Source: a virus. From it: DNA of 44,061 bases. Positions 31,888-40,715 of the stretch are shown here, piece by piece. Numbering within the stretch: the first letter of the stretch is position 1; every line of letters begins with the position of its first letter. The DNA lies in the IMG/VR virus record IMGVR_UViG_3300009285_001736, positions 1 to 44,061 of that record, one strand, 5' to 3'. The translations under genes and the position numbers were made by a program. The notes under the pieces are model-generated. The model was given only the letters and a program-made list of their open reading frames with translations, had not been told where the DNA came from and searched no databases.

Positions 31888-32796
31888 ATGAGCGTTCACC
31901 CGAAGGCCGCCACCGACTGCCAGGATTGCGGCGCCACGTTCGTTGGCCAGGTCTCGCCACGGCCGCGCTGGTGCCCGGTGTGCCGGCCCGATCACCAACC
32001 AGGGAAGCGCCCCCTTTATGTCTGGACGCCCGAACGCGACGCCCTCCTGCGTGAGCGTTACGACAGCCGGATCCGTGGGCGGTCGACGGAGATTGCTCAA
32101 ACACTTGGGGGGCCGGCGTGGGCCATCAAGAAACGCGCTGGCAAGCTCGGCCTCGCCACGCCGTGGCCAAAGAGCCGCAAGGCATGGACGGTCCACGAGG
32201 TCGCCTTCCTTGCACAGTGGTCCGGCCGGCGCGACTCCGGCTGGATCGCGAAACGGATCGGACGGTCCACGACCTCTGTTGTGCTGCGTCAGAAGCGAAC
32301 GGACCTGCGTCGTCGCGTGCGTGATGGCTACACGCTCCGAGACCTGTGCGCTTGTTTTGGTGTCGACCATCACGTCGTGGAGCGGTGGGCCCGACAGGGC
32401 TGGCTCCAGGCGCCGCGCCGCGTGGCGGGACGGACAGATAAGCAGGGCGATCCGTGGCGCGTAGCGGAAACGGACATCGTGACGTTCGTCCGCGCACACG
32501 GCGTCGAGATCGACCTTCGCAAGGTTGATCAGGCGTGGTTCTTTGACGTCGTGGTCGGCGCAACCGTCGCGGGGCACCCCGATGTCTCGGCCGGCGTCAA
32601 GCGAGCTGTCCACGCCACGCGGCGGATCCTGGCCGAGTGCGAGCCGGACGAGACAGTGACGCTCGCGGAGATCCACGCGCGGGTGTCGGCGCAGGCGCAC
32701 GAGGTTCGCGCGGCCGTGCGTGCGCTACTGGCCTCACGGGAACTCGAGCGTGTCTACCGCATCGGGTCAGCGATCGCTACGCGGAGGACCGCATGA
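31888..32796 (+). CDS. multi-domain zinc-finger/helix-turn-helix protein
   Basis: 302 residues from ATG 31888 (GTG 31876 overlaps the previous stop and is an alternative). A zinc ribbon (CQDCG...RWCPVC) is followed by repeated SANT/Myb-like or HTH segments (WTPERDALLRERYDSRI, WTVHEVAFLAQWSGRR, ...WIAKRIGRSTTSV), then GYTLRDLCACFGVDHHVVERWA and a winged C-terminal part. Likely a DNA-binding regulator of early genes. Confidence 0.65.
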   Translation: MSVHPKAATDCQDCGATFVGQVSPRPRWCPVCRPDHQPGKRPLYVWTPERDALLRERYDSRIRGRSTEIAQTLGGPAWAIKKRAGKLGLATPWPKSRKAWTVHEVAFLAQWSGRRDSGWIAKRIGRSTTSVVLRQKRTDLRRRVRDGYTLRDLCACFGVDHHVVERWARQGWLQAPRRVAGRTDKQGDPWRVAETDIVTFVRAHGVEIDLRKVDQAWFFDVVVGATVAGHPDVSAGVKRAVHATRRILAECEPDETVTLAEIHARVSAQAHEVRAAVRALLASRELERVYRIGSAIATRRTA

Positions 32797-32891
32797 ACGA
32801 CAACAGCCACTGGCATCACGGCCCGGGGTCTGGGTGGGCCACGGCAGGCGAGGTTTGGCCTGGCACGGAGAGGTCAGGCGAATCGGTGTAG
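32793..32891 (+). CDS. tiny ORF leading into the repeat array
   Basis: 32 residues, ATGA-coupled to the gene before it. It contains HWHHGPGSGW and then runs into the pentamer array, so its latter half is repeat-derived. It may be spurious. Confidence 0.25.
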   Translation: MNDNSHWHHGPGSGWATAGEVWPGTERSGESV

Positions 32892-33170
32892 GGCATGGCA
32901 GGCATGGCAAGGCAAGGCAGGGTACGGCCAGGCTCGACATGACGCGCGTGGAGTGGCGAGGTGCGGCAGGCTCGGTTAGGCGAGGCGAGGCGAGGCAGGG
33001 CAGGCGTGGCCTGGCAGGGCGGGGCGCGGCGAGGCTTGGCAAGGCAGGCGTGGCCTGGCAGGGCGCGGCGCGGCGAGGCTTGGCAAGGCAGGGCGTGGCA
33101 GGCGAGGTGCGGCAGGCTTGGTCAGGCTTGGTTAGGCTGGGCAGGGCAGGCGAGGCGCGGCGGGCGCGTC
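32830..33170 (+). repeat. GGCNN pentamer array (about 340 bases)
   Basis: The + strand reads as dozens of consecutive units close to GGCNN (GGCAT, GGCAA, GGCAG, GGCGA, GGCTT, GGCGC...), so the strand is G-rich and period-5. Units are degenerate, not exact. No convincing gene lies in it; apparent reading frames give Gly/Arg/Ala/Trp-rich junk. It starts after the Myb/HTH gene and ends about 50 bases before the next gene. Roles could be protein loading, replication or RNA regulation. Confidence 0.85.
33001..33088 (+). repeat. 44-base tandem duplication inside the array
   Basis: 33001-33044 and 33045-33088 are identical except for one base (position 22 of the unit, G against C). A recent duplication within the pentamer array. 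Confidence 0.75.
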
Positions 33171-33221
33171 AGCGACGACGCCCACAGCATCACACACACA
33201 GCACGACGACGGAGGTAGGCC

Positions 33222-33827
33222 ATGACAGACATTCAGACGGTGCAGTTGAGGTTGACCGGGCGGCCGGGGTCGCCACTGGTGATCCATGCGTTCGCCGAGA
33301 AGGCGAAGCAGGAGATCCGCGACAAGCAGCAGAAGAAAGCCAAGAAAGCCAAAGCTGAGCGTCAGCCCGCGGCGGAATGCGAAGCCGCCAAGTATTTCGA
33401 TCACGCCGGCCGCGAGTGTGCGCCGATCACCGCCATCAAGAAGGCGATAGTGAGCGCCGGCACGGCCATGGACAACCTCACGAAGGTCGCCATCCGCCAG
33501 GCGGTGTTCGTGGCACCGACGCTGGCTCCGGCCTCCATGCTCGTCCCGATTCAGCGTCCGGACGGGTCGTTCGCTGTCGGGGTGATCCGCGAGGACGCCG
33601 TGACCATCGGCATCAACACGCGCGGGCTGTCCTACCGGCCTGAGTACTCCGAGTGGCAGCTTCGCGTCACCGTCGAGTTCAACGCCCGCCTCATTTCACG
33701 TGATCAGCTCATCGCGCTGGCCGAGCAGGCCGGCTGGGGCGTCGGCATCTGCGAGGGGCGGCCCGAGAAGACGTCGGCGCTCGGATGGGGCCGGTTTTCC
33801 GTGGGAGTTGAGGAGATCCCTGCATGA
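33222..33827 (+). CDS. conserved early phage protein, unknown function
   Basis: 201 residues; GGAGG precedes the ATG. It has a Lys-rich helix (KAKQEIRDKQQKKAKKAKAE), then KYFDHAGRECAPITAIKKAIVSAG, TAMDNLTKVAIRQAVFV, RPDGSFAVGVIREDAVTIG and WGVGICEGRPEKTSALGWGRF. A pattern of this kind occurs in other phage early regions; no function is established. It overlaps the ParB-like gene by ATGA. Confidence 0.65.
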   Translation: MTDIQTVQLRLTGRPGSPLVIHAFAEKAKQEIRDKQQKKAKKAKAERQPAAECEAAKYFDHAGRECAPITAIKKAIVSAGTAMDNLTKVAIRQAVFVAPTLAPASMLVPIQRPDGSFAVGVIREDAVTIGINTRGLSYRPEYSEWQLRVTVEFNARLISRDQLIALAEQAGWGVGICEGRPEKTSALGWGRFSVGVEEIPA

Positions 33828-35269
33828 GTCTCGATCGCACAGCCCAGCTCCGCGTCGCCACGCTCTTCGTCGGCGACAGCAACCCGCGTCGGTCGCAGAA
33901 CGCGACCAGCCTGGGCGAGCTCGTCGCCAGCATCCGCCAGCAGGGCGTTCTCGTGCCCCTGCTGGTTCGCCCTCACGACACCGACGACACGCCGCGCTAC
34001 GAGGTCATTGCCGGCTCGCGGCGGCTCGCGGCTGCCCGGGAGATCGGGCTCGGGGAGCTGCCGTGCATCGTGCGCACGTGCGACGACGCCGAAGCGCGCA
34101 CCCTCGCCCTGGTCGACAACCTGCAGCGCGAAGACGTCCATCCGCTCGAGGAGGCCGACGGCTACGCCGACCTGATGGCGGCCGACCCGCGCTGTACCCT
34201 CGAGGTCCTCGCGGCTCAGGTGGGCCGGAGCGTCACGTACCTCCGGCGCAGGCTGCGCCTGCGCGCGCTGATCCCGCCGGTCCGCGAGGCGTGCGCTTCG
34301 GGCGAGATCACAATCGCGCACGCCGAGGAACTCGCCGGCCTCCACCCGGACGTGCAGCACCGGGCCCTCGAGGAGGGCTGTTTCGATGACGTGCTCGACT
34401 GGGACGCCGACGATGACGAACTCGGCGCCGAGGCGCGCAAGCGCGAGCTCCAGCCGGTGCGTGAGCTGAAGCACTGGATCCGCCGGCACACCAAGATCGA
34501 TATTGCCCAGCCCGAGACCATCGAGTTGTTCCCACAACTCGCCGACCTGCAGGCCGAGCCGGAGGTCCTGCTCGAGATCAGCACCGCCATGTGTCGCGCC
34601 TCGGACGTGCCGGCTGGCGTGCTCCCGCCGACGAAGTGGCGCCCGGCTGAGGCGAAGCGCGACCAGTGTGACCACCGGCAGCGCGCCGTCGTGGTGCATG
34701 CCGGCGGCTACCGGAATGACGGGCTCGGTGAGATCCGGTGGGTGTGCGCGCACCGGAAGTGCGAGACGCACTTCCCGCCGAAGCCCAAGGCCGGCGCCGC
34801 GGCCACCAAGCAGCGCCTGTCCTGGGAAGAGCAGGCGGCCCAGCGGAAGCAGGCGCAGGCCGTCTACGACCGGATCCACGCCGCGGCCATCGATGCCTTG
34901 GCGGCGAAGACGAAGAACGTGAGGCTCGACGACACGATGCTGGTCGACCTCCTGGCAGAGCGGGTTTCCAGGGATGAGCTGTCCAGGATCGCCAGGTTGG
35001 TCGGCGGGGCCATCACCCTGAAGACGTTCGGCCAGGCCCTGGTGCTGATAGACGCCCTCGCGTTCGCCTGGCCTGGCGCGAAGCCAGACCTTGCCAAGCT
35101 CTGCAAGGCGCACGGCGTCGACCTGAAGAAGGTCGAGAAGGGACTTCCCGACCCCATGGCGCCGGCTAAGGCTGCCTCGGCAAACACGAAGAGCAAGAAG
35201 GTCGGCGGCAAGACGCCGGCCGAGAAGTCGATCGCACGACGGTCGAAGTCGCGGAGGCGTGCGGCATGA
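33824..35269 (+). CDS. ParB/Spo0J-like protein
   Basis: 481 residues. The N-terminal ParB domain is clear: PLLVRP, YEVIAGSRRLAAAREIG and LVDNLQREDVHPLEEADGYA; a helix-turn-helix follows (TLEVLAAQVGRSVTYLRRRL). The C-terminal half has a Cys/His zinc-like patch (CDHRQRAVVVH, CAHRKCETHF) and basic helices. No ParA is near, so a regulatory or DNA-processing role is more likely than partition. Coupled ATGA at both ends. Confidence 0.88.
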   Translation: MSLDRTAQLRVATLFVGDSNPRRSQNATSLGELVASIRQQGVLVPLLVRPHDTDDTPRYEVIAGSRRLAAAREIGLGELPCIVRTCDDAEARTLALVDNLQREDVHPLEEADGYADLMAADPRCTLEVLAAQVGRSVTYLRRRLRLRALIPPVREACASGEITIAHAEELAGLHPDVQHRALEEGCFDDVLDWDADDDELGAEARKRELQPVRELKHWIRRHTKIDIAQPETIELFPQLADLQAEPEVLLEISTAMCRASDVPAGVLPPTKWRPAEAKRDQCDHRQRAVVVHAGGYRNDGLGEIRWVCAHRKCETHFPPKPKAGAAATKQRLSWEEQAAQRKQAQAVYDRIHAAAIDALAAKTKNVRLDDTMLVDLLAERVSRDELSRIARLVGGAITLKTFGQALVLIDALAFAWPGAKPDLAKLCKAHGVDLKKVEKGLPDPMAPAKAASANTKSKKVGGKTPAEKSIARRSKSRRRAA

Positions 35270-35523
35270 CCCTCAGCCCCGCGGCCAGCGGTGCGCCGAT
35301 CTGCCCCCTGGCCACACAACCCCGCTCGCCGTGGCTCGACGCGGAGGGCCTGCGGGTCTACCTCAACCTCAAATCGCGGGCCGCGGCGTGCGAGTGGGTC
35401 CGCAAGCGCGGGATTCCCAAGGCGGACCACGCCAAGTTCCTCGTCCGCGTGGAGAACGTCGATCGGGTGCTCGCCGGCCTGGCCCCCATCCCACATTCCG
35501 GGTTTCTGCGGAAAGGACGGTAA
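35266..35523 (+). CDS. small HTH-like protein
   Basis: 85 residues, ATGA overlap with ParB-like gene. The part SPWLDAEGLRVYLNLKSRAA, then CEWVRKRGIPKADHAKFLVRVENVDRVL fits excisionase-type HTH proteins. Possible excisionase, or regulator. Confidence 0.55.
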   Translation: MTLSPAASGAPICPLATQPRSPWLDAEGLRVYLNLKSRAAACEWVRKRGIPKADHAKFLVRVENVDRVLAGLAPIPHSGFLRKGR

Positions 35524-35525
35524 CC

Positions 35526-35861
35526 GTGAGTGAGTTTCTGAAGACGTTCCAGGAGATCCGGCGCGGTGAGCTCGTGATGGAGCTCGGTGCGCACCTGACC
35601 GACCTGGTGATGGGTGTGCGGGAGACGGGCCGCGCGGGTGAGCTCGTCATCAAGATCAAGCTTGCCCCCGCCAGCAAGGGCAACATCGACACCCTACTCA
35701 TCACTGACGACGTGAAGGTGAAGCGGCCGACGCCGGAGCGGGGCGCCACCATCCTCTTCGCCACCAAGACCAACACCCTGCAGCGACACGACCCGCGCCA
35801 GCCCGAGCTCTCGGGCCTCCGGGAAGTCGTCGCCCTGCCTCGAAAGGAATCTGCTGTATGA
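35526..35861 (+). CDS. conserved hypothetical early protein
   Basis: 111 residues from GTG 35526. The helix FLKTFQEIRRGELVMELGAHLTDLVMGV and beta part GELVIKIKLAPASKGNIDTLLITDDVKVKRP are followed by ATILFATKTNTLQRHDPRQPE. The type is common next to DUF2303 genes in phages, though its job is unknown. It overlaps the DUF2303 gene. Confidence 0.65.
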   Translation: MSEFLKTFQEIRRGELVMELGAHLTDLVMGVRETGRAGELVIKIKLAPASKGNIDTLLITDDVKVKRPTPERGATILFATKTNTLQRHDPRQPELSGLREVVALPRKESAV

Positions 35862-36709
35862 CCCCAGACAATGACGGTCTGCAACTCGCGTGCGCCAATG
35901 GCGACGCTGAGGTCATTGCCAGGCTCGCGACGGCCAGCCTGGTGCCCCAGGGCGTACCAACGGACCAGCCGTCGTTCGTTGTCGTGCCACCCGGGCACAC
36001 CGTGCACTCGCTCGAGATACTCCTGCCAGCCCCGTTGCGTACGCAGCGCCGGCCGGTGTTTCAGACCGCCGCGGCCTTCGTGGCGTACGTCAACCGGTTC
36101 ACGCAGACACCAACCGGTACACCGTGGACGACCGCCCCGCTCATCTACGCCCACGAGGACACGGGCTGCATGACGGCGGTCCTCGACCATCCCACCGCCG
36201 CGCAACCGGCGTGGGGCCAGCACACGCCCGAGTTCAAGGTGAAGCTCACCCGTGAGTGGAAGGCCTGGCTGGCTGTGAACGGCAAGCGGTGCGACCAGGT
36301 GGCGTTCGCCGAGTTCATCGAGAACCACCTGCCCGAGATCGCGGAGCCCGTCGGAGCCGACCTGCTCACGATGGTGAAAGGCCTCGACATCCGCAAGGCG
36401 GTGCAGTTCCAGTCCTCCGTCCGGCTCGACAACGGCCAGGTGCAGCTCACCTACATCGAGGACGTCACCGGGACGGCCGCGAAGGGGACGGCGACCATCT
36501 ACGACACCTTCGTGCTCGGCCTCGCGCCGTTCGAAGGCGCCCCGCTATACCGCCTGACCGCGCGGCTGCGCTACCGCCTCGAGTCCGGCAAGGTCGTCCT
36601 GTGGCTCGACCTGCTCCGCCCCGAGGACGTCATGCACGACGCCTGGACGCACCTGGCGGCGCAGGTCGCGACCGACACCGGAGTGATGGTCCTGGCTGGC
36701 CAGCCGTAG
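35858..36709 (+). CDS. DUF2303 family protein
   Basis: 283 residues. Family-like features: FVVVPPGHTVHSLE, AAFVAYVNRFTQ, TAVLDHP, PAWGQH, WKAWLAVNGK, FAEFIENHLPEIAEPVGADLLTMVK, RLDNGQVQLTY, and LYRLTARLRYRLESGKVVLWLDLLRPE. DUF2303 proteins are common in the early regions of phages; the function is not known. Confidence 0.85.
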   Translation: MTPDNDGLQLACANGDAEVIARLATASLVPQGVPTDQPSFVVVPPGHTVHSLEILLPAPLRTQRRPVFQTAAAFVAYVNRFTQTPTGTPWTTAPLIYAHEDTGCMTAVLDHPTAAQPAWGQHTPEFKVKLTREWKAWLAVNGKRCDQVAFAEFIENHLPEIAEPVGADLLTMVKGLDIRKAVQFQSSVRLDNGQVQLTYIEDVTGTAAKGTATIYDTFVLGLAPFEGAPLYRLTARLRYRLESGKVVLWLDLLRPEDVMHDAWTHLAAQVATDTGVMVLAGQP

Positions 36710-36720
36710 GAGGGTCTTCG

Positions 36721-36987
36721 ATGCTGCCGGCGTGGATGCATCTCGACTGGTTCCTCTTCGGCGCGCTGGCCGGCAGCACGGCGGTGAGCGCGTTCTGGTG
36801 CTGGGTCATCGACCGCCGCGATCGGGTCGAGCGCGGACGTGAGCGGCACTACCGCGCCCTGGTCGGGGAGCAGGACGCGCAGCTCCGGGGCCTCTACCAG
36901 CAGACCGCCGTCACCCTGGCGCGCCTGGCCGCCCCGGAGCCGCCGCACCGCGCCTGCACGCTGACCTGGCCGAGGCAGGAGAGCTGA
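36721..36987 (+). CDS. small membrane coiled-coil protein
   Basis: 88 residues; AGGAGG is 7 bases from ATG 36721. One membrane segment (WFLFGALAGSTAVSAFWCWVI) is followed by charged helix (DRVERGRERHYRALVGEQDAQLRGLYQQTAVTL). Unknown role. Confidence 0.6.
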   Translation: MLPAWMHLDWFLFGALAGSTAVSAFWCWVIDRRDRVERGRERHYRALVGEQDAQLRGLYQQTAVTLARLAAPEPPHRACTLTWPRQES

Positions 36988-36988
36988 C

Positions 36989-37291
36989 ATGCCCTACACC
37001 GGCGACACCCTGCAGCTCCCGTTCTCTGGCCGCACGCCCATCAGCCGGCAGAACAGCTACCTCGCTGCCGAAGCGCAACGCAGTACCCGAGGCACGAAGA
37101 AGCTGCGCATGCTGGCCTACATCAGAGCGAACGGACCTGTGACCGACCAGGGGCTGGCCGACGCGCTGGGGTTGCCGCTGCAGTCGGTGTGTAGTCTGAG
37201 GTGCGCCCTGTCTCAGGAGCAATTGATTCGACATGCGGGGCACGCGATGGGTCGGTACAACAAGCGCGTATCCCTGTGGGAGGCCGCGTGA
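36989..37291 (+). CDS. winged-helix small protein
   Basis: 100 residues. KKLRMLAYIRANGPVTDQGLADALGLPLQSVCS, then RRALSQ-like LRCALSQEQLIRHAG fits a winged helix-turn-helix. It overlaps the next start by GTGA. Possibly a DNA-binding regulator. Confidence 0.6.
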   Translation: MPYTGDTLQLPFSGRTPISRQNSYLAAEAQRSTRGTKKLRMLAYIRANGPVTDQGLADALGLPLQSVCSLRCALSQEQLIRHAGHAMGRYNKRVSLWEAA

Positions 37292-38016
37292 CGAGCGAGG
37301 TTTGCCCATCGTGCGGTAAGACGTTCGTGCCGAAGAAGCGGAAGCCCGCTGGGACGGCGAGGTATTGCTCCCGCCAGTGTCAGCTCGCTAAGTTCCTGCA
37401 GCAACCCCGGCCGCGCGAGGTTCGGGTATGTGAAACATGCCGCCGGCCATTCCTGCCGAGACCATGGAGCACCAGGCGTGGATTGGGTAGGTTCTGCAGC
37501 CGCTCGTGTTTTTCGAAAGTGGCGGTGCAGACGATGTTGCGTAAGGTCCGCGCGCGCAAACCGCGCGTAGGTGACCACACGCCGTGTCCAACTTGCGGGG
37601 ACCTGGTTCTCGTCAGCGTTACACGAGCCCGTGACGGGCGGTACGCGTGCGTTCGCTGCGTCGCCGTCCGCGCACGCCAGACCAGAGACAAGCGCCGCGA
37701 CGACTTCAACGCGAGATTGCGCACGCGCCGCCGGAGCGACGAGTTTCGCGCTCGTGCTCGCCAACAGCAAGCCGCGGCCAGACGGACCCAGAAGGGCCAG
37801 GCGCGGTACCTCGTCAGTCGCGCGCTGCAGGCTGGCGAGTTGGTTAGGGAGTTATGCGAAACGTGCGGGGAGCGCCGCGGTGACGCACACCACGACGACT
37901 ACTCAAGACCCTTGGACGTGCGCTGGTTGTGTCGCCGATGCCATGGTGTGATTCATCGCAAGTACCGGGAGGCCGACCATGTGGACACTGCTGATCTGTC
38001 TGCTGCTCATCGGTGA
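37288..38016 (+). CDS. multi-zinc-finger HNH-like protein
   Basis: 242 residues from GTG 37288. Three CxxC modules (CPSCGKTF...CSRQC; CETCRRPF...CSRSC; CPTCGDL...CVRC), then a basic helix region and a C-terminal HNH-like domain with CETCGERRGDAHHDDYSRPLD and WLCRRCHGVIH. HNH proteins with this CxxC...HH.DY pattern occur widely in phages as endonucleases. Catalytic competence is likely but unproven. Confidence 0.75.
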   Translation: MTSEVCPSCGKTFVPKKRKPAGTARYCSRQCQLAKFLQQPRPREVRVCETCRRPFLPRPWSTRRGLGRFCSRSCFSKVAVQTMLRKVRARKPRVGDHTPCPTCGDLVLVSVTRARDGRYACVRCVAVRARQTRDKRRDDFNARLRTRRRSDEFRARARQQQAAARRTQKGQARYLVSRALQAGELVRELCETCGERRGDAHHDDYSRPLDVRWLCRRCHGVIHRKYREADHVDTADLSAAHR

Positions 38017-38248
38017 CGTCGTTGTCGGCTACTGCTGGTGGCGGGAGCGCCAGGCCCACCGGCTGAGCCGCAACGCCTTGCACTTCTGGCGCCGGTATCA
38101 CGGTCAACCGACGGGTGCACCGACGATCGTCCGCGCGTCGGATCTCGATACCGACCACGGCATGGCCGCGGTCCGCGAGGTTCTCCGGGCGAAGGTGGCG
38201 TCACACCGGGCGAGCCAGGGAGACGCGGCGCGAGGAACGCGCTCGTGA
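37979..38248 (+). CDS. small membrane protein
   Basis: 89 residues, overlapping the HNH-like gene by 38 bases; GGGAGG precedes ATG 37979. A membrane segment (LLICLLLIGDVVVGYCWW) is followed by a basic tail. Function unknown. Confidence 0.55.
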   Translation: MWTLLICLLLIGDVVVGYCWWRERQAHRLSRNALHFWRRYHGQPTGAPTIVRASDLDTDHGMAAVREVLRAKVASHRASQGDAARGTRS

Positions 38249-38760
38249 CGACGCCCATGCGCCTCGCGTTCACGGTGCCGGGCGAAGCCGCGCCCCAGGG
38301 CAGCATGAAAGCCTTCACGCCGAAGGGCTGGACACGCCCGGTGCTCACGAGCGACAACCCGCGTATGAAGCCGTGGCGGGCGATGGTCGCCGCCGCGGCG
38401 CTCGACGCGCAGTTCACGCAGGGCACTTGGCCGTGCGTCAGCACCCAGGCGATCCGCCTCGACATCGTGTGTGCCTTCGTGCGGCCGGCGTCGGTGAGCG
38501 TGCGCAAGCGGCCAGCCCACACCGTCAAGCCGGACGCCTCCAAGCTCCTGCGCGCCATCGAAGACGCGCTCACTACGATCCTCTGGCGCGACGACGCGCA
38601 GATTGTGACCGCCTGCATCAGCAAGGCCTACGCCCCGGCGACGGAGCCGGCGCATGTCGAGATTCGTATCCACGAGATCCTGGCACCGGATCGCGTGCCC
38701 GTGCCAGCCGTCCAAGCGTGCCGCCTGTTGCCACTCGAAGAGGAGGAGATTCGTGCCTGA
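38245..38760 (+). CDS. RusA-like Holliday junction resolvase
   Basis: 171 residues from GTG 38245 (ATG 38257 possible). It has the family pattern VKPDASKLLRAIEDALTTIL...RDDAQIV...K.YA, with Asp97, Asp107 and Asp116/117 as likely metal ligands and Lys127. RusA-type enzymes cut Holliday junctions made during recombination. It precedes the annealing/exonuclease pair, consistent with a recombination module. Confidence 0.85.
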   Translation: MTTPMRLAFTVPGEAAPQGSMKAFTPKGWTRPVLTSDNPRMKPWRAMVAAAALDAQFTQGTWPCVSTQAIRLDIVCAFVRPASVSVRKRPAHTVKPDASKLLRAIEDALTTILWRDDAQIVTACISKAYAPATEPAHVEIRIHEILAPDRVPVPAVQACRLLPLEEEEIRA

Positions 38761-40000
38761 AGCCGTGAACCCGTTCTCCAACGCGATCGCGCCGGCGGCG
38801 ACCGGCGCCTTGGCGCAGTCCGACGCACAGCGCGCGATCGCCGAAGTCCAGGCGGCGCTGATGATCGCCCGGATGAACCCGCGCGACCAGAAACGCGCGG
38901 TCGACCTCATTCTGCAGGACTGCGCGCGGCCGAGCCTGGCCGAGAAAGCCGTCTACGCGTACGCGCGCGGCGGCAGTGACATCAGCGGCCCGTCGATTCG
39001 GCTGGCCGAAGTCCTGGCCCAACGCTGGGGCAACATTAGCTATGGCGTGCGCGAGCTCGAGCAGCGCGACGGCGAGAGCGTCGTCCAGGCCTTCGCGTGG
39101 GACGTGGAGAGCAATACCCGGCGCGAGATGACCTTCACTGCCGCCCACGTGCGCGACACGAAGCGCGGCCGCGTCGCACTCACGGACGCCCGGGACATCT
39201 ACGAGATGACGGCCAACCAAGGGGCGCGCCGCGTGCGCGCCTGCATCCTCGGGATCATCCCTGGTGACGTCGTCGAGATGGCGCTCAAGCAGTGCGAGGT
39301 GACGGCGAGCACCAAGGCCGACATCACGCCCGATCGTGTCGCCGATATGCTCACGTTCTTCGTCGGCGTGGGCGTCACGAAGGAGATGGTCGAGAAGCGG
39401 ATTCAGCGCCGCGTCGACGCGATTACGCCGGCGTTGTTCCTGCAGCTCGGCAAGATTGCCAACTCGCTACGTGATGGCATGTCGAGCCCTGCTGACTGGT
39501 TCGAGACAGGCGGTGCCGCCATCCGGGAGGTGCAGCGCAAGCCGGCGCCCGAGACGAAGGCGCCCGATCCCGACACGGCACAGCCCACGGGAGACGCGAC
39601 GCCGGGGAAATCGGAGACGAAACCGACCTCCCGTGGAACGACCGCGTCCGCCGGCGAGTCGGTTGCCCAGGCGCTCGACGGCAAGTTCCCCACGGAGCCC
39701 ACAAACAACGCGTCCAACGCGCCGGCCGCCGAGGCCGGGGCCGGCTACGATCCTGCCGTCGCCTACAGGCTGGCGAAGGTCTGGCAACCGAACAAGGCCA
39801 AGCCCTACCACATGCTGCAGACGACGAGCGGGCTCACGTTGCACACCTGGTCAACGTCGGTCGCCGCCGGCGTGAAGGCGGCGTGCGACTCCGGGTTGGC
39901 GGTCTACTTGATCGCCGAAGCCGTGAACTTCGCTGCGGCGCCCTGGCGCGTGATCAAGATCGCGCTTGTCGAGGAACGCGAACCGGGCGCCGAGGGCTAA
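38753..40000 (+). CDS. putative single-strand annealing / recombination protein
   Basis: 415 residues; GAGGAGGAG upstream of GTG 38753. The N-terminal 230 residues carry a conserved phage pattern: GGSDISGPSIRLAEVLAQRWGN, AWDVESNTRREMTF, ALTDARDIYEMTANQGARRV and ACILGIIPGDVVEMALKQCE. This family sits next to exonucleases in other phages. The C-terminus is a Pro/Ala/Thr-rich linker and a small domain. Assignment as an annealing protein is inferred from context. Confidence 0.6.
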   Translation: MPEAVNPFSNAIAPAATGALAQSDAQRAIAEVQAALMIARMNPRDQKRAVDLILQDCARPSLAEKAVYAYARGGSDISGPSIRLAEVLAQRWGNISYGVRELEQRDGESVVQAFAWDVESNTRREMTFTAAHVRDTKRGRVALTDARDIYEMTANQGARRVRACILGIIPGDVVEMALKQCEVTASTKADITPDRVADMLTFFVGVGVTKEMVEKRIQRRVDAITPALFLQLGKIANSLRDGMSSPADWFETGGAAIREVQRKPAPETKAPDPDTAQPTGDATPGKSETKPTSRGTTASAGESVAQALDGKFPTEPTNNASNAPAAEAGAGYDPAVAYRLAKVWQPNKAKPYHMLQTTSGLTLHTWSTSVAAGVKAACDSGLAVYLIAEAVNFAAAPWRVIKIALVEEREPGAEG

Positions 40001-40048
40001 GTCGCTGATGTGCACGATTCGTCAACCTGACCAGGCTGCGTGACAACC

Positions 40049-40714
40049 ATGAGCCTGACCGCCGCCGCTTCGCCTCCCTTTGTCGCCCTCGACGAGCGGA
40101 CGCATGTCTACACCCACCGGGACGGGCACCGGTTGCCCGGGGTGACCACCATCCTCGGCAGTGTGCCGCCCTGGCTCGGGCGCTTCGACCGTGCGCAGGC
40201 CGAAGCTGTCGACTACAAGCGCGAGCGTGGGGAGCAGATCCACCGCGCGACGCAGTACTTCGACGAAGGCGTGCTCGACGAGGCGTCCGTGGATCCCACT
40301 GTGGCGCCCGGTCTTCGGGCGTGGCAGCGGTTCCGGACGGAGAAGCGGTTCGAGCCTCTGGAGATCGAGACGTTGGTCTGGCACCCGATCTACGGCTACG
40401 CCGGGAAGCTCGATCGGATCGGCCTGGCCGACACGGAGCGCGGGCGGGGGCTGGTGCTCGGCGACATCAAAACAGGCGACGCCAGCATGGCCGGTCCGCA
40501 GACGGCCGCCTACCTTGAGGCCTGGGTCGGCCTGATCAGGGCCGGCCTGACGCCACAACCGCCGTGGTTCACCCCCGCCGTCGACCGCTGGACAATCCAG
40601 CTCCACGCCGACGGGCACTACACCCTGACACCGCATCGCTCTCGCCGCGACTTCCGTGTCTTCCTCGCGGCCTTCGAACTCTACACCTACGCCCGACAAC
40701 CAGGAGCGCGCTGA
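40049..40714 (+). CDS. RecB-like PD-(D/E)XK exonuclease
   Basis: 221 residues from ATG 40049 (GTG 40040 also possible). It has RGEQIH (His65), GKLDRIG (Asp122), GDIKTG (Asp139, Lys141), and QTAAYLEAW (Gln151, Tyr155), the PD-(D/E)XK and QxxxY motifs of RecB/lambda-exonuclease-like enzymes. It follows the putative annealing gene, as an exo/annealing pair for recombination. Confidence 0.82.
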   Translation: MSLTAAASPPFVALDERTHVYTHRDGHRLPGVTTILGSVPPWLGRFDRAQAEAVDYKRERGEQIHRATQYFDEGVLDEASVDPTVAPGLRAWQRFRTEKRFEPLEIETLVWHPIYGYAGKLDRIGLADTERGRGLVLGDIKTGDASMAGPQTAAYLEAWVGLIRAGLTPQPPWFTPAVDRWTIQLHADGHYTLTPHRSRRDFRVFLAAFELYTYARQPGAR

Positions 40715-40715
40715 C

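Noticed and set aside
32830-33170. CRISPR array
   Set aside because: Repeats are contiguous degenerate pentamers without spacers and no cas genes are present.
32720-33358. 212-residue frame through the pentamer array
   Set aside because: Composition is a direct translation of GGCNN repeats and the frame overlaps the start of a better supported gene.
33824-35269. Plasmid-type partition system
   Set aside because: No ParA-like ATPase or clear centromere array nearby, and the phage has its own integrase and attP.
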